From: Reticulitermes speratus
Taxonomy: Eukaryota; Arthropoda; Insecta; Blattodea; Rhinotermitidae
Reading direction: 5' to 3'
Assembly: GCA_021186555.1 (NCBI GenBank)
Contig: JAJKFL010000005.1
Coordinates: 4,348,321 to 4,412,320, forward strand
Length of the DNA stretch: 64,000 bases
This document shows positions 50,905-62,329 of this stretch, piece by piece. Both the position numbers and the translations under genes were made by a program. Within the stretch, counting starts at the first letter, position 1, and each line of letters begins with the position of its first letter. The notes below the pieces were generated by a model that ran no database searches, was not told the DNA's origin, and saw only the letters and a list, made by a program, of their open reading frames with translations.

Positions 50905-53900
50905 GTTTAGGTAGTGGCATTTGTGTCTGTAGATGTTTAGGTAGTGGCACCTGTGTCTGTAGATGTTTAGGTAGTGGCACCTGTCTGTAGATGTTTAGGT
51001 AGTGCATTTGGTCTGTAGATGTTTAGGTAGTGGCACCTGTGTCTGTAGATGTTTAGGTAGTGGCACCTGTGTCTGTAGATGTTTAGGTAGTGGCACCTGT
51101 GTCTGAGATTTTAGGTAGTGGTTGTCTTTGTTAGTGCTTGTCTGTAGATGTTTAGTATGCACTTGTCTTAAATTTATGACCGTTCTTAATGTTAGGTAGT
51201 GGCACTGTCTTAGATGTTTAGTAGTGGCTTGGTCGTAGATGTTTGGTAGTGGCACCTGTACTGTAGATGTTTAGGTAGTCGGGTTGCACCTGTGCTGTAA
51301 TGTTTAGTATGCATGTCCTTGAATTTAGGTAGTGGCACGTTGTATGTTAGGTATGGCACCTGTGATCTGTAGATGTTTTAGGTAGTGGCACCTGTGTCTG
51401 TAGGGCACCTGTCTTAGGTAGTGGCACCTGTGCTAATTTAGACACCTCTGTTTAGGTAGTGGCACTCTAAGTGTGGCACCTGTCTGAGATGTTTAGGTGT
51501 GGCACCTGTTCTGTAGATGTTTAGGTAGTGGCACCTGTCTGTAGATGTTTAGGTAGTGGCACATGTGTCGTAGATGTTTAGGTAGTGGACCTGTCTTAGA
51601 TGTTTAGTAGTGGCACATGTCTGTAATGTTTAGGTAGTGGCACCTTGTCTGTAGATGTTTAGGTATGGCACATGTCTGTAATGTTTAGTAGTGGCACACT
51701 GTGTCGTAGATGTTTAGGTAGTGGCACCTTGTCTGTAGATGTTTATTGTCGTAGTTAGGCACACTGTCTGTAGATGTTAGGTAGTGGCACCTGTGCTGTA
51801 GATGTTTAGTAGTGGCACCTGTGTCTGTAGATGTTTAGGTAGTGGCACTCTAATGTTTAGTACACTGTAGATGTTAGGTAGTGGCACATGTGTCTGTAGA
51901 TGTTTAGGTAGTGGCACCTGTTGAGATGTTAGTAGTGGCATGTGTCTTAGATGTTTAGGTAGTGGCACCTGTTGTCTGTAGATATTTAGGTAGTGGCACT
52001 GTGTCTGTAGATGTTTAGGTAGTGCACCTGTGTCTGTAGATGTTTAGGTAGTGGCACCTGTGTCTGTAGATGTTTAGGTAGTGGCACCTGTGTCTGTAGT
52101 GTTTAGGTATGCACCTGTCTGTAGATGTTTATGTAGTACTGTCTGAGAAAAGCATGTTTAGGTAGGCATGTCTGTAGATGTTTAGGTATGGCACCTGTGT
52201 CTGTAGATGTTTAGGTAGTGGCACCTGTGTCTGTATGTTAGGTATGCACCTGTCTGTAGATGTTAGGTGGCACTGGTCTGTAGATGTTTAGGTAGTGGCA
52301 CCTGTGTCTGTAGATGTTTAGGTAGTGGCACCTGTGTCTGTAGATGTTTAGGTAGTGGCACCTGTGCTGTAATGTTTAGGTAGTGGCACCTGTGTCTGTA
52401 GATGTTTAGGTAGTGGCACCTGTGTCTGTAGAGTGTTTAGGTTAAGTGGCACCTGTGTCTGTAGATGTTTAGGTAGTGGCACCTGTGTCTGTAGATGTTT
52501 AGGTAGTGGCACCTGTGTCTGTAGATGTTTAGGTAGTGGCACCTGTGTCTGTAATGTTTAGGTAGTGGCACTGTGTCTGTAGATGTTTAGGTAGTGGCAC
52601 CTGTGTCTGTAGATGTTTAGGTAGTGGCACCTTGTCTGTAGATGTTTAGGTAGTGGCACTTGTCTGTAGATGTTTAGGTAGTGGCACCTGTGTCTGTAGA
52701 TGTTTAGGTAGTGGCACCTGTGTCTGTAGATGTTTAGGTAGTGGCACCTGTGTCTGTAGATGTTTAGGTAGTGGCACCTCTGTGATGTTAGGAGTGGCAC
52801 GTGTCTAGATGTTATAGTGGCACTGTGTCGTAGATTTTAGTAGTGGCACCTGTCTGTAGATGTTTAGGTAGTGGCACCTTGTCTGTAGATGTTTAGGTAT
52901 GGCACCTGTTCTGTAGATGTTTAGGTAGTGGCACCTGTGTCTGTAGATGTTTAGGTAGTGGCACCTGTGTCTGTAGAGTTTAGTATGGCACTTGTCTGTA
53001 GATGTTTAGTAGTGGCACCTGTGTCTGTAAGTTAGGTATGGCACCTGTCTGTAGATGTTTAGGTAGTGGCACCTGTGTCTGTAGATGTTTAGGTAGTGGC
53101 ACCTGTGTCTGTAGATGTTTAGGTAGTGGCACCTTGTCTGAGATGTTTAGGTAGTGGCACCTGTGTCTGTAGATGTTTAGGTAGTGGCACCTTGTCGTAG
53201 ATGTTTAGGTAGTGGCAACCTGTTCTGTAGATGTTTAGGTAGTGGCACTGTGTCTGTAGATGTTTAGGTAGTGGCACCTGTGTCTGTAATGTTTAGGTAG
53301 TGCACCTGGCTGTAGATGTTTAGGTAGTGGCACCTGTCTGTAGATGTTTAGGTAGTGGCACCTGTGTCTGTAGATGTTTAGGTAGTGGCACTGTGTCTGT
53401 AGATGTTTAGGTAGTGGCACCTGTGTCTGTAGATGTTTAGGTAGTGGCACCTGTGTCTGTAGATGTTTAGGTAGTGGCACCTGTGTCTGTAGATGTTTAG
53501 GTAGTGGCACCTGTGTCTGTAGATGTTTAGGTAGTGCACCTGTGTCTGTAGATGTTTAGGTAGTGGCACCTGTGTCTGTAGATGTTTAGGTAGTGGCACC
53601 TGTGTCTGTAGATGTTTAGGTAGTGGCACCTGTGTCTGTAGATGTTTAGGTAGTGGCACCTGTCTGTAGATGTTTAGGTAGTGGCACCTGTGTCTGTAGA
53701 TGTTTAGGTAGTGGCACCTGTTCTGTAGATGTTTAGGTAGTGGCACCTGTGTCTGTAGATGTTTAGGTAGTGGCACCTGTGTCTGTAGATGTTTAGGTAG
53801 TGGCACCTGTGTCTGTAGATGTTTAGGTAGTGGCACTGTGTCTGTAGATGTTTAGGTAGTGGCACCTGTGTCTGTAGATGTTTAGGTATGGCACCTGTGT

Positions 53901-55844
53901 CTGTAGATGTTTAGGTAGTGGCACTGTGTCTGTAGATGTTTAGGTAGTGGCACCTGTGTCTGTAGATGTTTAGGTAGTGGCACCTGTCTGTAGATGTTTA
54001 GGTAGTGGCACCTGTGTCTGTAGATGTTTAGGTAGTGGCACCTGTGTCTGTAGATGTTTAGGTAGTGGCACCTGTGTCTGTAGATGTTTAGGTAGTGGCA
54101 CCTGTGTCTGTAGATGTTTAGGTAGTGGCACCTGTGTCTGTAGATGTTTAGGTAGTGGCACCTGTGTCTGTAGATGTTTAGGTAGTGGCACCTGTGTCTG
54201 TAGATGTTTAGGTAGTGGCACCTGTGTCTGTAGATGTTTAGGTAGTGGCACCTGTGTCTGTAGATGTTTAGGTAGTGGTACCTGTGTCTGTAGATGTTTA
54301 GGTAGTGGCACCTGTCTGTAGATGTTTAGGTAGTGGCACCTGTGTCTGTAGATGTTTAGGTAGTGGCACCTGTGTCTGTAGATGTTTAGGTAGTGGCACC
54401 TGTGTCTGTAGATGTTTAGGTAGTGGCACCTGTGTCTGTAGATGTTTAGGTAGTGGCACCTGTCTGTAGATGTTTAGGTAGTGGCACATGTGTCTGTAGA
54501 TGTTTAGGTAGTGGCACCTGTGTCTGTAGATGTTTAGGTAGTGGCACCTGTGTCTGTAGATGTTTAGGTAGTGGCACCTGTGTCTGTAGATGTTTAGGTA
54601 GTGGCACCTGTCTGTAGATGTTTAGGTAGTGGCACCTGTGTCTGTAGATGTTTAGGTAGTGGCACCTGTGTCTGTAGATGTTTAGGTAGTGGCACCTGTG
54701 TCTGTAGATGTTTAGGTAGTGGCACCTGTGTCTGTAGATGTTTAGGTAGTGGCACCTGTGTCTGTAGATGTTTAGGTAGTGGCACCTGTGTCTGTAGATG
54801 TTTAGGTAGTGGCACCTGTGTCTGTAGATGTTTAGGTAGTGGCACCTGTGTCTGTAGATGTTTAGGTAGTGGCACCTGTGTCTGTAGATGTTTAGGTAGT
54901 GGCACCTGTCTGTAGATGTTTAGGTAGTGGCATTTGTGTCTGTAGATGTTTAGGTAGTGGCACCTGTCTGTAGATGTTTAGGTAGTGGCACCTGTGTCTG
55001 TAGATGTTTAGGTAGTGGCATTTGTGTCTGTAGATGTTTAGGTAGTGGCACCTGTGTCTGTAGATGTTTAGGTAGTGGCACCTGTCTGTAGATGTTTAGG
55101 TAGTGGCACCTGTGTCTGTAGATGTTTAGGTAGTGGCACCTGTCTGTAGATGTTTAGGTAGTGGCACCTGTCTGTAGATGTTTAGGTAGTGGCACCTGTC
55201 TGTAGATGTTTAGGTAGTGGCACCTGTGTCTGTAGATGTTTAGGTAGTGGCTCCTGTTTGTAGATGTTTAGGTAGGGGCACCTGTCTGTAGATGTTTAGG
55301 TAGTGGCACCTGTGTCTGTAGATGTTTAGGTAGTGGCACCTGTCTGTAGATGTTTAGGTAGTGGCACCTGTCTGTAGATATTTAGGTAGTGGCACCTGTC
55401 TGTAGATGTTTAGGTAGTGGCACCTGTGTCTGTAGATGTTTAGGTAGTGGCACCTGTCTGTAGATGTTTAGGTAGTGGCACCTGTCTGTAGATGTTTAGG
55501 TAGCGGCACCTGTGTCTGTAGATGTTTAGGTAGTGGCACCTGTCTGTAGATGTTTAGGTAGTGGCACCTGTCTGTAGATGTTTAGGTAGTGGCACCTGTC
55601 TGTAGATGTTTAGGTAGTGGCACCTGTGTCTGTAGATGTTTAGGTAGTGGCACCTGTGTCTGTAGATGTTTAGGTAGTGGCACCTGTGTCTGTAGATGTT
55701 TAGGTAGTGGCACCTGTCTGTAGATGTTTAGGTAGTGGCACCTGTGTCTGTAGATGTTTAGGTAGTGGCACCTGTGTCTGTAGATGTTTAGGTAGTGGCA
55801 CCTGTCTGTAGATGTTTAGGTAGTGGCACCTGTCTGTAGATGTT
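50905..55844. repeat. 30-bp satellite, about 165 copies
   Basis: Unit gtagatgtttaggtagtggc + acctgtgtct. A 28-bp variant lacking gt occurs at intervals. Units at 53.4-55.8 kb are almost perfect. Units at about 51.1-53.4 kb are full of one-base losses. Long open frames on both strands (LPKHLQTQVP on the minus strand) come only from the 30-bp period. Confidence 0.97.
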
Positions 55845-56436
55845 CCTGTATAAATGTGACGTTCGTATTGGTTTGTACTAGCTCTTATGTCTTAATCTTC
55901 TTAAAACGGGATGTCACCATTCTCTCTGTATCACTGCAGTTCAAGTTTTGAAACGTAAGACGGATTCGCACGTGACAGTACGAATGGTATACCACTGGAA
56001 GCAATCCAAACGCCGTACTGTTGTATTTTTCTACAACCAATAATTACAGAATTGTAGAGGCGCGAACTTGTGAGGTGGAAGAAATAGTTCGTGCACTTAC
56101 TTTTGGGTAAAATATTAAGCTTTTGTTGAGAAGACTTTTTTTTGAGAATGTAAAATAAGAAGATGGCAGTTGCGAAAAAAATTTTCACAATTTTTCAGTT
56201 TTATGACGATGATTTGGTACTCTCATAGGGCACAAACGTACCAGTGCTGTGCGGTCGCCTTTTATGCAAGCGATGCTTTGCTGAAACCTCGCGTAATTCA
56301 AGACTAATTTTCCCATAGAAATATATGTGAAATAGGGGGATGCGTTCTCAGAGCGCATAAATAAAAAATCCTTGTAGAGGATTTTTTCATTTAAACATAC
56401 ATGTTAAGGGAACTATAAATTTATTTTCTCCCTAGA
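55845..56436. other. No gene seen
   Basis: Flank of the satellite; AT-rich, no recognised repeat. Confidence 0.45.
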
Positions 56437-56512
56437 ACGGGCCATGAAAGACCAGATGGGGAGTACAGGTATAGCTCTACTCTTTCTTTAACCCTGGCAC
56501 TAGGTGAGAGTA
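56437..56512 (-). mobile_element. SINE family A tail fragment
   Basis: Reverse tail: gaacgggccatgaaagacca ... tctttctttaaccctggcac. Confidence 0.75.
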
Positions 56513-56794
56513 GGGGCCGGGATAGCGTACCCAGTATAGCGACTTGCTACGGGCTGGACGCTCCGGGGATCGAATCCCGGTGGGGGCGAGATTTTTTGCA
56601 TACGTCCAGACCGGCCCTGGGGCCTACCCAGCCTCCTATACAATGGGTATCGGGTCTTTCCCGGGGGTAAAGCGGCCGGGTCGTGGTGCTGACCACTCAC
56701 CCCCAACTAGCGATTGGATCAAGAATGAGTAGAGCTATACCTCTACTCCCCCTTTGGGCCTTCTTGGCCTGTTATAGGTAAAACTTTACTTTAC
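56513..56794 (+). mobile_element. tRNA-derived SINE, family A
   Basis: gggccgggatagcg head with a damaged A-box (gcgtacccagtatagcg), intact gggatcgaatccc, tail ttactttac. Confidence 0.88.
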
Positions 56795-56799
56795 TAGGT

Positions 56800-56994
56800 T
56801 AGAGTGGGTGGTCAACCCCACGCTCCGGCCGCTTTACCCCCGGGAAAGAGACCCGTTACCCATTGTGCAGGAGGCTGGGTGGGACCCAGGGCCGGTCTGG
56901 AAGGGTGCGGAAAATCTCGCCCCCACCGGGATTCGATCCCCGGACCGTCCAGCCCGTAGCGAGTCGCTATACCGACTGAGCTATCGCGGCCCAC
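56800..56994 (-). mobile_element. tRNA-derived SINE, family A, opposite copy
   Basis: Reverse copy with intact A-box (cgctataccgactgagctat as written). Facing the previous copy head-out, giving a long inverted pair. Confidence 0.88.
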
Positions 56995-57550
56995 AAGGGA
57001 ACTATAAACAAATGATAAAAGGCAGGGGTAATGACAATTGTATTAATTAACACAGTACACTGCCTGGAAAAATAGGAAAAAAATTATCATATTCTCATGA
57101 TTCTGAAGGACAAGGAGATGAAACAGGCGCATAATTACGACGCACTATCTCACCACTTGATGTTGAAGGTTGGTCTGACGATTTTTTTAACTTCCTGTTT
57201 TCGCATTATTTCAAATTTGCATGAAATGCGACCTCACTGTGCGTGATGTGTGAAGTGATGTTTGAAAATGCGTACAGTTACAAACATGGCGATGAGGCGT
57301 GACATTGGCGACCTTTGCGACGGTTTTAACGTAATAGGCACTGAATATGTGCCTTACTTAGTAACAAGTTCTTCAGATGAGTCATATAAAGCATCAGTAA
57401 TGACATAATCACTTACCTAACGTTACGTCACATGTCGGACAACTTATATCCTCAAAAAATTAAATATTGGTACCAAACTTGCTTACCTCTATCACCAGAT
57501 CATGTAATATTCGCTTATCATATTACAGCACGATATGCAATATGCTCATA
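56995..57550. other. No gene seen
   Basis: AT-rich; nothing recognised. Confidence 0.45.
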
Positions 57551-58382
57551 AAGTAACATAGTGGCGCGTTCGCGTAACCTTTTTGCAATGGAAAAGCAAG
57601 AATCCATTCTCTGTGTCTGTTATTGAGCTACATGTCACTGTCATGGCACAACAATGTTTTATGGTGAATTTATGTCACCGGCAACAATTCAGATTATACG
57701 TACCAGTTTTTGAAATAAATTATACCTACATTCCAAATAATTGTCACTCTTTTCACACGGTACATATAAAAGCTGCACTGAAACAAAATAATGTTTATTT
57801 GCTCATGGCGTTCTTTAGACGTACAATTTGGCTGAACAGATCGTAATTACAGATAAGTCGCGTAGTTTCTCTGTTTTTGTGAATGTTGCCGTAAATATTT
57901 TACTATATCAGACGGGATTAGTCAATTATGAAGCAATAAGTATTACATATTCTGAGTGTGTGTCTGTAGCCTTACTTATCCAGCATGCAAAGCGCATGCG
58001 CCGTATTATATTGTCATCTGTGGCCTGTCTGACTGTACCATATTTTTCCACATTATCTCGTAAACGGCACGATTTTCGGGGAAAAAGTTATTGAACATAA
58101 AATGTGTGTTTTGATTTTATCTACAAATTTGTCTGAAACATTTCTCATTCTAAGAAGAATTCAGCGAGATATTATCACAAATGTGCATAGGTCTTCATGT
58201 AAAGTACCCGTTATTCGTGTCAGATTTCAATTAAACTTAAACTTTCTCGACAAATTTTCGAAAAATTCTCATATATCAAATATCATGAAATCCTACCAGT
58301 GGGAGCCGAGTTGTTCCATGCGGACAGACAGACATGACGAAGCTAATAGTCGCTTTTCGCAATTTTGCGAAGGCGCCTAAAA
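57551..58382 (+). repeat. Dispersed repeat R, copy 4, with a 5' insertion
   Basis: Starts gcgcgttcgcgtaacc, then about 300 bp not present in other copies, then resumes at gaagcaataagtattacata and follows R to gcgaaggcgcc. Confidence 0.85.
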
Positions 58383-58427
58383 AGACCCAAATAATTTTTG
58401 ATAGACACAGCAGCTGCAAAATGTTGT

Positions 58428-58499
58428 GGAGGCGCCGGGTATCGATCCCGGTACCTCTCGCATGCTAAGCGAGCGCTCTACCATCTGAGCTACGCCCCC
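58428..58499 (-). tRNA. tRNA-Ala (AGC)
   Basis: 72 nt on the minus strand. Acceptor GGGGGCG/CGCCTCC, D-arm with tagctcagatggtagagc, anticodon stem CTCGC/GCGAG around TTAGCAT (anticodon AGC), T-arm CCGGG/CCCGG. No intron, no encoded CCA. The A- and B-boxes are intact. It decodes GCU alanine codons. Confidence 0.95.
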
Positions 58500-58638
58500 T
58501 GTGATTTAGTGTGTTGTGATATAGATATGTTGTGTGCTGTAATTGATTCAGTCGAGCGGAGAAAGTTGTATGAACTAGATCGGCAGGTGGTACGCAGGTT
58601 GTCCGTGATATAGTGTCACAAAGAATCTGGTTTTCGTG

Positions 58639-58710
58639 GGGGGCGTAGCTCAGATGGTAGAGCGCTCGCTTAGCATGCGAGAGGTACCGGGATCGATACC
58701 CGGCGCCTCC
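58639..58710 (+). tRNA. tRNA-Ala (AGC), second copy
   Basis: Same 72 nt sequence as the minus-strand copy 140 bp to the left, pointing away from it (divergent pair). All arms pair. No SINE tail or target duplication follows; a run of T (ttttttccc) starts 6 bases after its end and could end pol III transcription. Confidence 0.95.
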
Positions 58711-58929
58711 AAAACATTTTTTCCCCCCATCGTCGTATCTTCCAATGTTTGAAGACTCGAGTCCTCTTGCGTATGATGCTGTGTAAGCTGCTGACGTCAC
58801 GCGGGAAGTAGCTGCCTCCGTTTGTCTTAATCAATGAGGATTCGCTGTTTACAATAGATCATTTCTTTCATAGCAGCAGCTTTGCAAGCATCTGGGCATG
58901 CTATCATGCGTTTTAATTCCGGGGCTTCC

Positions 58930-59230
58930 AGCTTCACATGAGAGTCAAAAGGAGGAGAGGAATATCGTACATACAATAAAAAGAAGGAAGGCTAACTGGA
59001 TTGGTCACATCTTGCGTAGGAACTGTCTTCTGAAACATGTTATTGAAGGAAAGTTAGAAGGAAGGATAGAAATGACGGGAAGACGAGGGAGAAGACGTAA
59101 GCAGCTACTAGATGACCTTAAGGAAAAGAGAAGATACTGGAAATTGAAAAAGGTAGCACTAGATCGCACTGTGTGGAGAACTCGCTTTGGAAGTGGCTAC
59201 GGACCTGTCGTAAGACAGACTGCAGAATGA
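58930..59230 (+). pseudogene. LINE RT C-terminal fragment
   Basis: Encodes KRRKANWIGHILRRNCLLKH and the same GRRGRRRKQLLDDLKEK...PVVRQTAE end as at 38.5 kb, plus about 30 further upstream residues. 5'-truncated, ends at its own stop. Confidence 0.88.
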
Positions 59231-59319
59231 ATGAGTGTACATGTAGTTTATTCTGTAAACTTTTAATGACACTATATGGCGACTAACTGTTGTGTAAAAA
59301 AGCTAACGTACAATAATAA

Positions 59320-59731
59320 TAATAATAATTCTTGGCTCAACAGCCCTGTATGGGCCTGGGCCTCCTCTTGCCTCCTCTTGTCGAGGTTACTAAGTCATGC
59401 GCATTCATGGTAGCTGGTGACCGGCCAGCTAGCCGCGCTTAGTGTTCTATCGATCCTGATGTGCACGCCAGAGCCATCTGGCAGGCAGTCAGGAGACTTG
59501 GATGAGAAATGGAGGCAATTTGGCTTACGCAACATTTTTATTCATGCCCGTAAGGTTCTTTTACATGCCGTAAATCTACGACATGGGACCGACGGCTTTA
59601 CTTCCCCTCCGAAGGAAGTGGTGCTCCGGATTTTTATCATCCTTAAAAATCCATCGACCTCGGTCGGGATCGAACCCGCGAACCTTGGGTCCAGTGGCGA
59701 GCACGCTAACCACTAGTCCACCGAGGTCGAC
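59320..59731 (-). mobile_element. tRNA-derived SINE, family B
   Basis: Complete reverse copy with (ATT)n. Target duplication acgtacaata on both sides. Confidence 0.93.
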
Positions 59732-59769
59732 ACCGACGTACAATACGCTGCTTATATCTTTGTAATTTT

Positions 59770-59816
59770 GACTTCCTGATGATGGCTACAATACGTAGCC
59801 GAAACATGTAGGGGCG
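59770..59816 (+). ncRNA. Hammerhead-like motif
   Basis: CTTC, CTGATGA, extra T, stem II GGCTAC/GTAGCC (6 bp), GAAACATGTA, GGGGCG. Stem I pairs CTTC with GGGG through two G-U pairs. Solitary copy, no mirror arm found. Confidence 0.55.
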
Positions 59817-60442
59817 TAAAAATTTTTTGTGCAGTGGTTGGAGATACAACTTTTATGTATCTTATAGAATTTGTGGACGCATCTCTGGGGATGTTTTGCA
59901 AAATTAAAAACCCATAAGGGACCATGGTGTAAGCTAAAATGAGAATTATCTATATTTAATGCAGGATACAGGGTGATCCGTATTATGCTTGATTTTTATA
60001 ACAGGAATCAGGAGGGACTGAGGTACACCCTGTCTCACTATTGTTTTTATGTAGCTGTACTTGTGTCCCTGTACGGAATAAACGAACTGTTCAGTTGCCG
60101 GGTGTATTAAGGTGTATAATCTTCAGTTGTCTCATTTAGAGATGTGTGTCACGTTCGTGAATGTGGTATTACCATATCCTCTTCCGGCCAAAGTTTTTAT
60201 GTTTCGTCTTCATGTCCTGTGTTATGACGCACACTTGTTTCTCATTCCCTTCGAATCCAAGAAGGGAAGCACAGTGCTGCTTTTGTCACATCAATCTTCC
60301 CTCTAGCATTTGTCATCTCTTCCAGTCCTTGAATCTTAAGTGCTTGAAACGAAACGTCGATCATTCTTGTACGTTTGCTTGTATTTTTAACAAGCTAGGA
60401 AAGTCTCGCCTTACGCTGTAGCTCCATCATCAGGGGATTCTT
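59817..60442. other. MITE-like ends, no gene seen
   Basis: acagggtgatccgtattatg at 59967 and gtacaccctgtctcac near 60021. At 60345-60437 a minus-strand CCCCTGATGATGGAGC core is followed far away by a GAAACG, with a long loop. Confidence 0.45.
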
Positions 60443-60530
60443 AATACAGGGTATACACAAAAGAATGGTGCGGTTTCAATAGTGAAAACTATTGAAACCG
60501 CACCATTCTTTTGTGTATATCCTGTATATT
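60443..60530. mobile_element. 80-bp palindromic MITE, copy 3
   Basis: tacagggtatacacaaaaga ... tcttttgtgtatatcctgta. Nearly perfect arms. Confidence 0.92.
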
Positions 60531-60677
60531 GAGAGTAGTAGTCCAACTGAGCAAATGATGAATCCATCATCTGCGCACTGTTACAATCAGCAATCCTAAT
60601 GTACCTGATAATTAGTCTAATGCCGAGTAGGCGTACTTGAGTATCATGTCTACAAAGAAAATTTTCGAATTCAATAA

Positions 60678-60772
60678 TTGATAATTAATAATAATAAATA
60701 ATAATAATAATAATAATAATAAAATAATAATAAATAATAATAATAATAATAAAATAATAATAAATAATAATT
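60678..60772. repeat. (AAT)n microsatellite
   Basis: Imperfect aataataataaataataata over about 95 bp. Confidence 0.95.
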
Positions 60773-61162
60773 TAATAGTTTAAATTTTTAAATTACAGTC
60801 CTTCTCTAATAGAATTATACTAGTCTGAGACACTACGTGTTTGCGTGTGTGCGTATGTGTCTGTCTTCCATTTCGACGTTTCTACCTATTGACCGAATTT
60901 TACAAAACTTGGTGTGAATGTTATTACATCTGAGGACACACAGATGCCGTAGCACGTTTAATTTCCGTTAGTCTATTGTTGAAGAAAGACATTTTTAGGT
61001 TCGAATAACAATAGTGCCATTTTATGTACGGTCCTTAAATGACGTGCGATTTTAGATTTTGAAAAAATATGTAAGTTTTGTTGTAGAACTGGAAATAATG
61101 AGGCGGTGGCCTTGCGAAAATTTTAATATGCTGTCGATATTATTACAGTAACCAAACAACCA
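60773..61162. other. No gene seen
   Basis: Contains cgtttctacctattgaccga attttac, possibly related to the end of repeat-R type elements. No coding support. Confidence 0.35.
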
Positions 61163-61350
61163 ACAACACCGGGGGCACGGATGTCTGTCTGTTGTGAGTG
61201 TTGTGTGGTGTCAGGTAGAGGTCTCTGCGTCGGTCTGATCACTCGTCCAGAGGAGTCCTACCGAGTGTGATGTGTCTAAAGAGAGTGTGATCGTGAAACC
61301 TCGAAACCTGAGGCGGCCTAGGCCCCCAAGGGGCTGTCGAGCCATAGGAA
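61163..61350 (+). mobile_element. SINE family D, 5'-truncated
   Basis: Starts in the body (ggggcacggatgtctgtctg) and ends ccccaaggggctgtcgagcc with an A-run. No tRNA head. Confidence 0.88.
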
Positions 61351-62329
61351 AAAAAAAATGTTCCTCTTTATGTCAGTATAAGTTACATAATGTTTCTTAA
61401 GATTTCGTTTGTATACGCTTCAAATCTTTTGTCCTGTCTTTAAGCTCTGCGTTGCTCGTATGGAACGAATATTTATGGCAGGTTGAAAATAGTATTGCGT
61501 CTTTAATATATTTCTTTGGCACCAACGTCGTTTGCAAGCGTCTGGAGCGAAAATAAAACAGTTTTATCAGCATTTTGTGACATCTGCGTTGTCGCTAACA
61601 CTCAGGAATATGTCACTCAATTCGTCTTGTAATTCTGTATCTCATTGACAGTTGACTATCGTGGTATGGATTCCTCAAGAAGACATTTGTATTTTAAATT
61701 AATGAATGTCAAGGTTATTGGGAAGTGAAGTCACAAATAATGCTTTTGTGGAGTCGTGCAATACGTCTATGTTTCTGGTTACTGTATGCTGTTGTTGTAT
61801 AACGGTTAGTTGGTCCAAGCTGGCTCCAATATAGATTATAGCCACACTGACCTCATCTGAGGCGAGTGCCAACATGTTCACAGACGCTTATGCCATACTT
61901 ATGTTATTTATTCCTCTAGGACGTGAAGTACTGTTAGACTGACGCTTGCAATCATGCAGTTAATATACGGAATGCTTAAGATTCAGGTCCCATTTGACAG
62001 GAATCACAGTGCGTCTTATCTACGAAGACCAACCGCTTAAAGCTGCACAGTGGAATAGTCACTGTTTGTACTGAGAACAGTACCAGACCCATGAATATGC
62101 TAGCGGGTTTATCTTATTGAAGCAGGTGGTACGTATAGTAACCACTTTGTTTTAAAGGGTTAAACAAAATTGTCCACAGTACTGTTTTGTAATTAGCTCA
62201 CTCAAAGTTAGTACAATGCTACAAAATGCTGCCACACTTGCTACACGTTACAGTCATTACAGTTCCGAACGTTTTGAGGTTTAATGAATGTTACTCGTTT
62301 CGTGATGTTGGTAGTGCTTTGTGACTGCG
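61351..62329. other. No gene seen
   Basis: Unique-looking AT-rich spacer without recognised repeats or frames. Confidence 0.45.

Noticed and set aside
50905..55844. Many long open frames (LPKHLQTQVP on minus, CRCLGSGTCV on plus)
   Set aside because: A 30-bp period is a multiple of three, so frames stay open by arithmetic. There is no start context or splice support, and the frames break at each indel.
57583..58380. Three consecutive open frames
   Set aside because: They lie within dispersed repeat R, whose other copies are not open in these frames.
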